Source of the DNA: Rhodocista pekingensis
Lineage (GTDB): Bacteria; Pseudomonadota; Alphaproteobacteria; Azospirillales; Azospirillaceae
Assembly: GCF_042665545.1 (NCBI RefSeq)
Contig: NZ_JBHTCM010000004.1
Location: 372,001-436,000, forward strand
DNA length: 64,000 nt
Direction of reading: 5' to 3'
Below, piece by piece: positions 19,469-27,068 of this stretch. Every line of letters begins with the position of its first letter. Position 1 is the stretch's first letter. The notes under the pieces are model-generated. The model was not told where the DNA came from and made no database searches. It saw only the letters and a list, made by a program, of their open reading frames with translations. A program made the position numbers and the translations under genes.

Positions 19469-20670
19469 CGGCGGGCCCCCCGCAGGCGGCCGAAGGCGCG
19501 GTCGAGATCGCGGATCAGGTCCTCGGCATCCTCCAGCCCGGCATGCAGCCGGATCAGCGTTCCCCGGCCGCGCCAGGGAACGGCGGTCCTGATCCGGTCG
19601 GGAAAGGCGGGCAGGATCAGGCTCTCGAATCCGCCCCAGCTGTAGCCCATGCCGAACAGGGACAGGCCGTCCAGCATGGCGGCCAGGGCATCCTGTGGGA
19701 TGCGCTCCAGTTCCACCGCGAACAGGCCGCAGGCGCCGGTGAAATCGCGCTGCCACATGGCATGGCCGGGATCGTCCGGCAGGGCCGGATGCAGGACGCG
19801 CCGGACCTCCGGCTGTCCGGCCAGCCAGCGGGCCAGCCGGATGCCGGTCTCCTGGTGGCGCACGAGACGGACGGGCAGGGTGCGCAGGCCGCGCAGCGCC
19901 AGGAACAGGTCGTCCGCCCCGGCCGCCGCGCCCAGCGTCACGGCCGACTGCTTCACCGCCAGCCGGCAGGATTCCTCCCGGGCGATGATGACGCCCAGGG
20001 TGGCGTCCGAATGGCCGCAGACATACTTCGTCGCCGCCTGGATCGAGACATCCACTCCCAGGGCCAGCGGCTTGAAGAAGACGCCGGCCGCCCAGGTGTT
20101 GTCGATCAGGGTCAGGCACCCGCGCGCCCGCGCCGCGGCGACGATGGCCGGCACGTCCTGCATCTCGAAGGTGAGCGAGCCCGGCGACTCCAGCAGGATC
20201 AGGCGGGTGTTCTCCCGGATCAGACCGGCGATGCCGGCCCCGATGCCGGGATCGTAGAACTCCGTCTCCACGCCCAGGCGGGCCAGCATCTGGCCGCAGA
20301 AGTGACGGGTCGGGCCGTAGACGCTGTCCGTCACCAGGATGTGGTCGCCCGCCTGCACGAAGGCGCTCAGCGCGACGGTGATCGCCTGTAGGCCGGAGCC
20401 GACGGCGACGGCGCCGCAACCGCCCTCCAGCTCTGCCATCGCCTCCTCGAAGGCGTGGCTGGACGGTGTACCCGTGCGGCCGTAGCGGATCGAACGGTAT
20501 TCCGGATCGGGCGTCAGGAAGGCCGCGAGGGTCGGGTGCAGGATGGTGGAGGCCCGGTAGGGCGGGATGTTCACGGCACCGGCATGCCCGCCGGGGTCGC
20601 GGCCGAGATGGGCGAGGCGGGTCGAAAGGGCCAGGTCGGAGGAAGCGGTGCTGTCTGGATCGGCGGTCAT
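19465..20670 (-). CDS. metC: Cystathionine beta-lyase-type PLP enzyme
   Basis: A 401-residue Cys/Met-metabolism PLP enzyme. Features: substrate/phosphate loop RYGRTGTPS, GSGLQAI, the Asp/Asn pair LIDNTWAAG and the PLP lysine in SIQAATKYVCGHSD. The WAAG and YGRTGTP style fits cystathionine beta-lyase (cystathionine to homocysteine) better than gamma-synthase. A gamma-lyase cannot be excluded. Both ends overlap neighbours by 4 bases (GNAT upstream, hisI downstream), so it is translated as part of a coupled unit. It sits two genes from a mercaptopyruvate sulfurtransferase, consistent with sulfur amino-acid metabolism. Confidence 0.88.
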   Translation of the reverse strand: MTADPDSTASSDLALSTRLAHLGRDPGGHAGAVNIPPYRASTILHPTLAAFLTPDPEYRSIRYGRTGTPSSHAFEEAMAELEGGCGAVAVGSGLQAITVALSAFVQAGDHILVTDSVYGPTRHFCGQMLARLGVETEFYDPGIGAGIAGLIRENTRLILLESPGSLTFEMQDVPAIVAAARARGCLTLIDNTWAAGVFFKPLALGVDVSIQAATKYVCGHSDATLGVIIAREESCRLAVKQSAVTLGAAAGADDLFLALRGLRTLPVRLVRHQETGIRLARWLAGQPEVRRVLHPALPDDPGHAMWQRDFTGACGLFAVELERIPQDALAAMLDGLSLFGMGYSWGGFESLILPAFPDRIRTAVPWRGRGTLIRLHAGLEDAEDLIRDLDRAFGRLRGARR

Positions 20671-21272
20671 CGGACGGGAGGTTCTGCCAAGGGGATCTGA
20701 GGGGCGGCGTCGAGGGGCATCACGCCCTCCAGCCTGGGGTCGTCCTCCAGCCGTTCTTCCTGCCGGAGGGGAACGAAGCCGGCGCGCTGGTACATCAGCA
20801 GCGCCTTGGGATGGTCGAAGGTGCAGGTGTTCACGGCCATCCGGGTGACCCCCGCGCCGTTCCAGCCCGCCTCGATCGCCCAGTCCAGCAGCCAGGGACC
20901 GAGGCCGTGGCCGATGAACTCCGGGATCAGGCCGAGATAGGCGATATCGACCTGTCCCGCCTTGCGGCGGTCCAGCTCGACATAGCCGGCGGGCACGCCG
21001 GCGACATAGGGTACGAAGACCTCGACCTTCTCGTCCTGGATGATGGCGCGTAGAGCGTCATCGGACAGCCGACGCCGGGTGTGCCAGAGCCAGGGCTCGC
21101 CCACCGTGGCGTAGAGGTAGCGGTAGAAGGAGACGGTGCAGCCCTCGGCCCGCAGCAGGGCCATGCGCTCGAAGGGGGGCGGCCGGTGCCGCGGCCGCGG
21201 CGCCTCCGCCATCTCCAGGAAGGTCACGATCGTGCGCAGCTTGCCGGCCGGGACCGCATCGTCCGTCATCAT
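20667..21272 (-). CDS. GNAT-family N-acetyltransferase
   Basis: A 201-residue GCN5-related acetyltransferase. The acetyl-CoA region is visible as VDIAYLGLIPEFIGHGLGPWLL followed by helix and the late motif KALLMYQRAGFVPL, typical of motifs A and B. Substrate unknown. ATG 21272 overlaps the sseA stop in ATGA and is preferred; ATG 21269 directly follows. It overlaps metC by 4 bases downstream. The coupling to sulfurtransferase and cystathionine lyase suggests an amino-acid-related acceptor, which is inference only. Confidence 0.85.
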   Translation of the reverse strand: MMTDDAVPAGKLRTIVTFLEMAEAPRPRHRPPPFERMALLRAEGCTVSFYRYLYATVGEPWLWHTRRRLSDDALRAIIQDEKVEVFVPYVAGVPAGYVELDRRKAGQVDIAYLGLIPEFIGHGLGPWLLDWAIEAGWNGAGVTRMAVNTCTFDHPKALLMYQRAGFVPLRQEERLEDDPRLEGVMPLDAAPQIPLAEPPVR

Positions 21273-22132
21273 AGACCTCCAGCGGGGCCGGTCTCCACCG
21301 GCAGGTCGGGGCGGGCACCCCATTCGCACCAGGAGCCGTCATAGACCGGCACGTCGCTGCGGCCGAGACGGTGAAGCGCCAGGGCCAGCACGCAGGCCGT
21401 GATGCCGCTGCCGCAGGAGGCGACGACCGGCCGTTCCAGGTCCAGGCCCGCGGCGCGGAAACGTGCGGCCAGCGCGTCCGCCGGGAGCATCGTCTTCGTG
21501 CCGGCGTCCATCAGGTCGGAGACGGGCACGTTGCGCGCGCCCGGCATGTGGCCACCGCGCAGGCCCGGCCGCGGTTCGGGCACGCTGCCGTCGAAGCGGC
21601 CGGCCGGGCGGGCATCGACGATCTGCGCCGCGCCGGTCTCCAGCCCCGCCAGCATGTCGCCGGCATCGCGGACCAGGGACGGGTCGAGCCGCGCCCGGAA
21701 GGGCCGGGGCGCGGGCATCGGGGGGGGCGTATCCTCCAGCGGCAGTCCCTCCGCCTGCCAGCGCGGCAGGCCGCCATCCAGCACGAAGACCTTCGCGTGG
21801 CCGAAGACCCGGAAGGTCCACCAGACCCGCGGCGCGCTGAGGATGCCGTTGCTGTCATAGACGACGACCGTGTCCGCGCTGCCGATCCCCAGCATGGAGA
21901 CGGCCTGGGCGAACACCTCCGGGGCCGGCAGCATGTGCGGCAGATCCGTGTCGGGCGCCGCGATCCCGTCGATGTCGAAGAACACGGCACCGGGGATGCG
22001 GGCCGCCGCATGCTCCGCCCGCGCATCGCGCGCGACGCCGGGCATGTGCCAGGACGCATCCACGACGCGCACGGACGGATCGGCCAGATGCTCGGCCAGC
22101 CAACGTGGACTGACCAGCGGATCGGAAACCAT
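21269..22132 (-). CDS. sseA: 3-mercaptopyruvate sulfurtransferase
   Basis: A 287-residue protein with two tandem rhodanese domains. The second, catalytic one has the active-site loop CGSGITA near residue 240. CGSG(V/I)TA is the mercaptopyruvate form, as opposed to CRKG-type thiosulfate rhodaneses. It moves sulfur from mercaptopyruvate to thiophilic acceptors in the cytoplasm. ATG 22132 lies 6 bases downstream of the alaX stop, and the gene end overlaps the GNAT start. Part of a five-gene unit. Confidence 0.92.
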   Translation of the reverse strand: MVSDPLVSPRWLAEHLADPSVRVVDASWHMPGVARDARAEHAAARIPGAVFFDIDGIAAPDTDLPHMLPAPEVFAQAVSMLGIGSADTVVVYDSNGILSAPRVWWTFRVFGHAKVFVLDGGLPRWQAEGLPLEDTPPPMPAPRPFRARLDPSLVRDAGDMLAGLETGAAQIVDARPAGRFDGSVPEPRPGLRGGHMPGARNVPVSDLMDAGTKTMLPADALAARFRAAGLDLERPVVASCGSGITACVLALALHRLGRSDVPVYDGSWCEWGARPDLPVETGPAGGL

Positions 22133-22138
22133 CGACTC

Positions 22139-22873
22139 TCACTCCTTCAAGGCGACGACGATGCGCCGGTTCTGTCTGCCCTTGTTCTCGATCTTCACGA
22201 CGCTGACGGGGCCGATCTCGCCGGTGCGGCCGACATGGGTGCCACCGCAGGGCTGGAGGTCCACCGGCGCCTCGTCCGTGCCGATCAGCAGCAGCCGCAG
22301 CAGTCCCCCGCCGCGCGGCGGCTGCACCGAGAGGGTGCGGACCAGATCGGGCCGGCGGTCCAGCTCGGCATCGTCGACGATGCGCTCGGCCACCGGATGG
22401 TCGGCCGCGATGAGGGCGTTCAGGCGCGCCTCGATCTCCGCCTTGTCCAGACTGCCGGACGGCACGTCGAAGTCCAGCCGGCTGCGGTCGGCCCCGACCT
22501 GTCCGCCCGTCACGGACCCGGGCACGACCGCACAGAGGAGATGCAGCGTCGTGTGCATCCGCATGTGACGGTGGCGGCGCTCCCAGTCGATCTCCAGGGT
22601 CACCGGGGTACCGGGCGCGGGCAGCGGGGCGGACGTGTCCTCGGGGATGTGCAGCACGTCGTCGCCCGACAGCGGTGCGGCCTCCCCGGCCTTGCGCGTG
22701 TCGGCGATCCGCAGCGTCCCGCCCTCCCAGGCGATCGTGCCGGTGTCGCCCGGCTGTCCGCCGCCGGCCGGATAGAAGAGGGTGCGGTCGAGCCGGATAC
22801 CCTCCGGCCCGGCCGACAGGACCGTCGCCTCAGCCGTCCGGGCACAGGGGGATTCGCGGAACAGCAGGGTCAT
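22139..22873 (-). CDS. Alanyl-tRNA editing protein, AlaX type
   Basis: A 244-residue free-standing editing domain related to AlaRS. It hydrolyses Ser/Gly-tRNA(Ala) or similar mischarged tRNA. Zinc ligands are present: HTTLH (His 107 and 111) and CGGTH (Cys 208, His 212), plus the RTLFYPAGGGQPGDTG N-terminal motif. The length is that of AlaX-M. Probably the first gene of the alaX-sseA-GNAT-metC-hisI unit; the 98-base gap upstream to the Nudix gene could hold the promoter. Confidence 0.92.
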   Translation of the reverse strand: MTLLFRESPCARTAEATVLSAGPEGIRLDRTLFYPAGGGQPGDTGTIAWEGGTLRIADTRKAGEAAPLSGDDVLHIPEDTSAPLPAPGTPVTLEIDWERRHRHMRMHTTLHLLCAVVPGSVTGGQVGADRSRLDFDVPSGSLDKAEIEARLNALIAADHPVAERIVDDAELDRRPDLVRTLSVQPPRGGGLLRLLLIGTDEAPVDLQPCGGTHVGRTGEIGPVSVVKIENKGRQNRRIVVALKE

Positions 22874-22971
22874 GGCATTTCCCCCGGAAACAAAAGGAAA
22901 ATTCCCGAAGTCCGGATGCTAACGGCGCATCCGGCGGCGATCAAGGAAAGTGCCGCGACTCGATCAGCGGC

Positions 22972-23613
22972 TCAGTCCGCCCAGCGCCGGCGCAGGGACA
23001 GACGGTGCCGCGCCAGCCAGTGGAGCGCCACCAGGGTGACGCCGTTGCGGATCTCGTTGCGGTCGGCGCGGGCGACGGCCTCGTCCGCCGGCAGGACCAG
23101 GACCCGGATGTCCTCGTTCTCCTCCGCCAGCCCGTGCAGGCCGCCCGCCCCGGCACTGTCCACCCGGCCGCAGTAGAGGGTGATGACCTCGCTGCACCCG
23201 CCGGGGCTCGGCAGGAACTCCCCGATCAGGACCAGATCGCTGACGGTGCAGCCGGCCTCCTCCACGGATTCGCGGCGCGCCACCTGCTCCGGGGTCTCCC
23301 CGGGATCGACAATCCCGGCCACCGCCTCCACCAGCCACGGTTCCCGGTCCGCGGCCAGGGCGCCGACGCGGAACTGCTCCACCAGCACCACGGCATCGCG
23401 GCCCGGATCGTAGAGCAGGACGGCGGCGGCATGGCCGCGGTCGAACAGCTCCCGGCTCATCTCTCCGCTCCAGCCCCCGGCGAACAGCCGGTGGCGCAGC
23501 CGGAAGACGTCCACGCGGAAATAGCCGCGATAGGCCTGACGCCGCTCCAGGACCTGGACATCGTCCCGGCCGAACGGTGCCTTGGCGGGCGGGGAGGAAG
23601 GGCGGTCGGTCAT
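22972..23613 (-). CDS. ADP-ribose pyrophosphatase-type Nudix hydrolase
   Basis: A 213-residue Nudix enzyme of the ADP-ribose/NDP-sugar pyrophosphatase group. A complete Nudix box reads GIVDPGETPEQVARR then ESVEEAGC. The preceding AAAVLLYDPGRDAVVLVEQFR and later FLPSPGGCSEVI match the NudF/TrgB pattern. Length is typical (about 210). It converts ADP-ribose to AMP and ribose 5-phosphate. ATG 23613 is taken as the start; upstream frame overlaps the divergent hydrolase-OsmC promoter region. Confidence 0.92.
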   Translation of the reverse strand: MTDRPSSPPAKAPFGRDDVQVLERRQAYRGYFRVDVFRLRHRLFAGGWSGEMSRELFDRGHAAAVLLYDPGRDAVVLVEQFRVGALAADREPWLVEAVAGIVDPGETPEQVARRESVEEAGCTVSDLVLIGEFLPSPGGCSEVITLYCGRVDSAGAGGLHGLAEENEDIRVLVLPADEAVARADRNEIRNGVTLVALHWLARHRLSLRRRWAD

Positions 23614-23734
23614 GGCGGTCCGGCGGATGACGGGATCGGTCGTGACGACCGGGGCTGCCGGCCGTTCAACCAGGGTAGACCCGGGAAGACGCGCAAGGCC
23701 AGCCCGGGTCTCCGGCGACCGAAGGGGAGACGGC

Positions 23735-24997
23735 ATGTCCCTGACCAGCACACGGCAGTTCGATTTTACGGGAGGCTCCGGGCACCGGCTGTCCGGCCGG
23801 CTCGACCTGCCGACGGGGGAGCCCCGGGCGGCGGCGCTGTTCGCCCACTGCTTCACCTGTTCCAAGGACCACCATGCCTCCGTCCGCATCAGCCGCGCCC
23901 TGGCCGAGCGGGGATTCGCGGTGCTGCGGTTCGACTTCACCGGCCTGGGCAACAGCGCCGGCGATTTCGCCAACACCGGCTTCAGCAGCAATGTCGGCGA
24001 TCTGGCCGCCGCCGCCCGGGCGCTGGCCGATGCGGTCGCCCCGCCGCGCCTGCTGCTCGGGCACAGCCTGGGCGGGGCCGCGGTGATCCGGGCAGCGGCC
24101 GCCCTGCCGGAGGTCGGGGCGGTCGTCACCGTGAACGCGCCCTTCGGCCCGGAGCATCTCCGCCGGCTCGTCGCCGGGCGGGAAGCGGAGATCGCGGCCG
24201 AGGGGCGGGTCCTGATCGAGATCGGCGGGCGCAGCTTTCCCATCACGGCGGACTTCCTGGAGGACATCGGCGATCAGCCCATGGCCGAGGCGCTCACGGC
24301 GCTGGGGCGGCCGCTGCTGGTCTTCCACGATCCGGGTGACCCGGTCGTTCCGGTGGAGAATGCCGACCGGATCCTGGCCGCAGCCTGTCATCCGAAAAGC
24401 TTCATCGCCCTGGACGGAGCCGGCCATCTGGTGGCGGACCGTGACGATGCCGCCCGTGTCGCCGAGATCGCGGCCGTCTGGGCCGCGCGTGCCCTGCGGC
24501 TGGCACCGGCCGACAGCGGCGCCGCGCCGCGCAACGAGGTCGGCCGGGCGTCCGTCCGGGAAGCCGGGGACTCGCGCCTGGGCGTCCTGGTGACGACGGG
24601 CGGTCAGGTGTTCCGGGCCGACGAGCCGCCTCCCGTCGGCGGCGGCAGCGGCCCCGATCCCTACCAGCTCCTGCTTGCGGCGCTGGGCGCCTGCACGGTG
24701 ATGACGCTGCGCCTCTATGCGGAGCGCAAGGGCTGGCCGTTGGCGGGAGTCGCGGTCGATCTGGCGCATGGCAAGGTCGACGGAAGCGGCGGCGGCCGCG
24801 TGGACCGGTTCGACCGCCGGCTGATTCTCAAGGGACCGCTCGACGCCGGACAGCGGCAGCGGCTGCTGGAGATCGCCGGACGTTGCCCCGTTCACCGGAC
24901 GCTGGAGTCGGTGCCGGAGATCCTCACCGTGCTTGACGAGGGGGAAGGGCGGGAACCTGGACCCGGTGGCCGGGTTGCTGGCGGGACGCAGCGATGA
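23735..24997 (+). CDS. Alpha/beta hydrolase-OsmC fusion protein
   Basis: A 420-residue fusion. Residues 1-250 are an alpha/beta hydrolase with nucleophile motif GHSLGG (Ser 111), acid Asp 202 in HDPGDPVVP and His 231 (GAGHLV). Residues 270-405 are an OsmC/Ohr-type domain with the two redox cysteines, Cys 320 (LGACTVMT) and Cys 384 (GRCPVH). OsmC proteins reduce organic peroxides with thiols, so the fusion could release and then detoxify a lipid peroxide, or process an acyl/ester peroxide; this is inference. The same two-domain arrangement occurs in other proteobacteria. Both active sites look intact. An AAGGAG ribosome site for the next gene begins at the last base of its stop. Confidence 0.92.
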   Translation: MSLTSTRQFDFTGGSGHRLSGRLDLPTGEPRAAALFAHCFTCSKDHHASVRISRALAERGFAVLRFDFTGLGNSAGDFANTGFSSNVGDLAAAARALADAVAPPRLLLGHSLGGAAVIRAAAALPEVGAVVTVNAPFGPEHLRRLVAGREAEIAAEGRVLIEIGGRSFPITADFLEDIGDQPMAEALTALGRPLLVFHDPGDPVVPVENADRILAAACHPKSFIALDGAGHLVADRDDAARVAEIAAVWAARALRLAPADSGAAPRNEVGRASVREAGDSRLGVLVTTGGQVFRADEPPPVGGGSGPDPYQLLLAALGACTVMTLRLYAERKGWPLAGVAVDLAHGKVDGSGGGRVDRFDRRLILKGPLDAGQRQRLLEIAGRCPVHRTLESVPEILTVLDEGEGREPGPGGRVAGGTQR

Positions 24998-25009
24998 AGG
25001 AGCCGGATC

Positions 25010-25183
25010 ATGGCGATTCGCACACAGGAAGAGTACGAGCGCGCGGTGCAGGAGTTCCAGGGCCTGCGCGATGCCCCCGCCGACAGCCCGGACGGGATGC
25101 GGCGGGCGGAACTGGATGCCGACATCAAGGCCTTCTACATGCAGAACGGCGACGAGATGCGGCGGGCCAAGCCGCCCCGGTGA
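25010..25183 (+). CDS. 57-aa conserved-looking small acidic protein
   Basis: A 57-residue soluble protein, MAIRTQEEYERAVQEF at the start, with two short charged helices (about 6-22 and 30-46) and ending KPPR. No family is recognised. Support for reality: an AAGGAG ribosome site at 24997-25002 is spaced 7 bases from the ATG, overlaps the upstream stop, and the composition is that of a helical protein. Likely co-transcribed with the hydrolase-OsmC fusion. An EF/helix-turn structure such as that of small toxin or stress proteins cannot be judged from sequence alone. Confidence 0.72.
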   Translation: MAIRTQEEYERAVQEFQGLRDAPADSPDGMRRAELDADIKAFYMQNGDEMRRAKPPR

Positions 25184-25484
25184 GCCCGTCCTGCACAGCC
25201 TTGCCGTCCGTGCCGTTACCAGCACGGGCGCGGGGGCTCGATCGGTTCCGGCGCTGCGGAAGCGTCGATTCGGCCCGATGACCGTGCGGCCGGCGGGCAA
25301 GCGCGGCCCTTGCGCTGGGCTCGGGCGGCCTCTGCCCCCCGTCCACCTTCCCGACGCAGCCTTGCGCACCGACGCCGCACATGCCTTCGTCGACCTGGGG
25401 TCGCCGCGTGATATAGCTCCTGGAGATAAGATCACCTTCGACGACGGCGAGCCGTGGTTCGAGGGCCGGGACCAGGAGGTCGGG
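25184..25484 (+). other. Gap between the 57-aa and Cys-rich small genes
   Basis: About 300 bases without a well-supported gene. The frame of the downstream Cys-rich protein is open through it, so a longer start (ATG 25278, 143 residues) is possible, but the extra residues show no fold-like pattern. A GATATA-like, lower-G+C stretch around 25409-25430 may be a promoter for the Cys-rich gene. Confidence 0.4.
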
Positions 25485-25709
25485 GTGCGCCGCAGCGACA
25501 ACTGTTATTCCTGCCGATTCTGGCTGGGCGGTGGTGTGCGGGAACGGGGCCCCAAGGGGACCTGCCGCCGCTTCCCGCCGGTCGTGACCGACCGCGCCCC
25601 CGCGGGCACCTTTCCGACCACCCTGTCCACCGACTGGTGCGGGGAATGGCAGCGCCATGCACCGGCCGCGGCCGCGCTGGACGACAACACCCTCTACGAT
25701 GAGCTGTGA
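25485..25709 (+). CDS. 74-aa protein with four conserved-pattern cysteines
   Basis: A small protein with Cys residues arranged as CYSCRFW, then GTCRRFPP, then DWCGEW, ending NTLYDEL. The CxxC plus two later Cys with WCGE resembles small metal-binding (zinc or iron-sulfur) proteins common as uncharacterised alphaproteobacterial and phage genes; I give no function. Start: GTG 25485 has a perfect AGGAGG ribosome site at 25474-25479, 5 bases away, and places the first Cys near the N-terminus. The earlier ATG 25278 is the alternative. It is followed by a strong bidirectional hairpin terminator. Confidence 0.7.
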   Translation: MRRSDNCYSCRFWLGGGVRERGPKGTCRRFPPVVTDRAPAGTFPTTLSTDWCGEWQRHAPAAAALDDNTLYDEL

Positions 25710-25771
25710 CGGGGAAGGGAATGCCGGTTCCGGCGGACGGGAGCGGCGATGGACCGCTGCCCGGAAATGGA

Positions 25772-25803
25772 AAACGGGCCGGATGTTTCCATCCGGCCCG
25801 TTT
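25772..25803. terminator. Bidirectional 14-bp hairpin terminator
   Basis: Perfect 14-base arms at 25772-25785 and 25790-25803 enclose a 4-base TTTC loop. Rightward it ends the Cys-rich gene. Leftward on the minus strand a T-rich tract follows the stem, so it should also terminate the tRNA-Asn transcript, whose 3' end is at 25810. Confidence 0.9.
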
Positions 25804-25809
25804 CCGAAT

Positions 25810-25885
<76 letters not shown>

Positions 25886-25937
25886 TCAGTGCCGCCGTCC
25901 GGTGCGCCGTGGGGCGTCCCGTCGTGCGGTGGGCGGC

Positions 25938-25966
25938 TATATAGCAAAGGGTTTTTGACGATGCAA
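25938..25966 (-). promoter_or_regulatory. Sigma-70-type promoter of tRNA-Asn
   Basis: On the minus strand, TTGCAT (25966-25961) and TATATA (25943-25938) are separated by exactly 17 bases. The predicted start near 25931 gives a leader of about 45 nt before the mature tRNA-Asn 5' end. Confidence 0.8.
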
Positions 25967-25988
25967 ACCCCTAATCGAGGGTTTTTTT
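25949..25988 (+). promoter_or_regulatory. Possible attenuator: alternative hairpins ending in a terminator
   Basis: AAACCC at 25965-25970 can pair with GGGTTT at 25979-25984, followed by a run of seven T (25982-25988). This is a compact intrinsic terminator on the plus strand. The same AAACCC can instead pair with an upstream GGGTTT at 25949-25954. The two hairpins are mutually exclusive, as in attenuators, and lie about 50 bases before the Nudix gene start. It may simply insulate the tRNA promoter region. Confidence 0.5.
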
Positions 25989-26036
25989 CGGAATCGTGAA
26001 CGCGCCGGTTTTCCTGACCAGAGACACTTGCAGATC

Positions 26037-26672
26037 ATGACGGAACAGCGACAGACCGGCGCCAGTGCCGGCGCGGAGGCGGGGCGCGACAATCCCTGGA
26101 TCACGCTCGACAGCCGGACCCGCTACGAGAATCCCTGGGTCCGCGTCGTCCACAACCGGGTGCTGACGCCGGCCGGCAGTCCCGGCATCTACGGCGTGGT
26201 GCAGTTCCTGAACCGGGCGGTCGGGGTCGTTCCCGTGGATGCGGACGGCAGCACCTGGCTGGTCGGTCAGTTCCGCTATCCGCTGGGGCGCTACAGTTGG
26301 GAGATTCCCGAAGGCGGGGCGCCGGAGGGGCAGACGCCCGAGGCGGCGGCGCTGCGCGAACTGGCGGAGGAGACGGGACTCGTGGCCGGGCACCTGCTGG
26401 AAATCGGACGCGCCGACCTCTCCAACAGCGTCACCGACGAGGTCGGCTTCGCCTATGTCGCCTGGGGACTGCGGGCCGGCGAGCCGGCCCCGGAGGAAAC
26501 CGAGCGCCTAGAGGTCCGGCGCCTGCCGCTGGGAGAGGCGCTGGCCATGGTGCTGGACGGACGGATCACGGATTCCCTCAGCCAGCTCGCGCTGATGCGG
26601 CTGCGCCTGCTGGCGGACACCGGAACCCTGCCGCCCGATCTGGCGGCGGCGGTCGCCAAGGGGCTGGCCTGA
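26037..26672 (+). CDS. Nudix hydrolase
   Basis: A 211-residue Nudix-fold protein related to ADP-ribose pyrophosphatase-like enzymes. The Nudix region reads IPEGGAPEGQTPEAAALREL then AEETGL. The REL-AEE catalytic glutamates are present, but the first conserved Glu of the consensus box is Gln here (GQ rather than GE). Preceding VVPVDADGSTWLVGQFRYP matches NudF-like enzymes that act on nucleoside diphosphate sugars or ADP-ribose. Substrate is uncertain. ATG 26037 is chosen; an in-frame ATG at 26028 adds only three residues. A possible attenuator precedes it. Confidence 0.88.
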   Translation: MTEQRQTGASAGAEAGRDNPWITLDSRTRYENPWVRVVHNRVLTPAGSPGIYGVVQFLNRAVGVVPVDADGSTWLVGQFRYPLGRYSWEIPEGGAPEGQTPEAAALRELAEETGLVAGHLLEIGRADLSNSVTDEVGFAYVAWGLRAGEPAPEETERLEVRRLPLGEALAMVLDGRITDSLSQLALMRLRLLADTGTLPPDLAAAVAKGLA

Positions 26673-26781
26673 CGGGTCGGCCTTAATAAGCAGAAGGGGA
26701 TCGGGGAAGGAGGCGCCCACGCCCTGATCGCAAGCGGGCGGCCCTTCCTGGACCTGTCCCGTTACGGAGGATGGGGCTCTC

Positions 26782-26855
26782 TGGAGGCACGGCCGGGAAT
26801 CGAACCCGGGTTCACGGATTTGCAGTCCGTTGCATCACCACTCTGCCACCGCGCC
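26782..26855 (-). tRNA. tRNA-Cys (anticodon GCA)
   Basis: A 74-nt cloverleaf on the minus strand. Acceptor GGCGCGG pairs with CCGTGCC (one G-T), anticodon stem ACGGA/TCCGT encloses CTGCAAA giving GCA, the T-arm contains GGTTCGATTCC, and CCA is encoded. Confidence 0.96.
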
Positions 26856-26894
26856 GGTGAGAGCCCGCCGGGACGTGCCCGGCCGAGGGGTGGA

Positions 26895-26924
26895 CATATA
26901 GGATGGCGCGCCGCGCGCGGTCAA
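26895..26924 (-). promoter_or_regulatory. Sigma-70-type promoter of tRNA-Cys
   Basis: On the minus strand TTGACC (26924-26919) is followed after 18 bases by TATATG (26900-26895), about 35-40 bases upstream of the tRNA-Cys 5' end at 26855. Confidence 0.72.
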
Positions 26925-26974
26925 GCACCCGTGCTATATCCGTCCGCTAGAGCGTCACCGTGTGCCGCGCCAGA

Positions 26975-27003
26975 TTGTGTTCGCCGGCCTGCGCGGATAT
27001 ATA
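26975..27003 (+). promoter_or_regulatory. Sigma-70-type promoter of pcm
   Basis: TTGTGT (26975-26980) and TATATA (26998-27003) with a 17-base spacer lie about 65 bases upstream of the pcm start codon. This is the best plus-strand promoter match in the region and probably drives pcm, the rhodanese gene and perhaps tolC. Confidence 0.72.
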
Positions 27004-27068
27004 GCCTGCTGAAAAGCGCGAGCGCACCCGCCTCCGTCCGCCCTCCCGAAGACCCTGATAGACCCCCG

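Noticed and set aside
24994..25281. A 95-residue open frame starting at ATG 24994
   Set aside because: It overlaps the better-supported 57-aa ORF in another frame and has Arg/Gly/Ala shadow composition.
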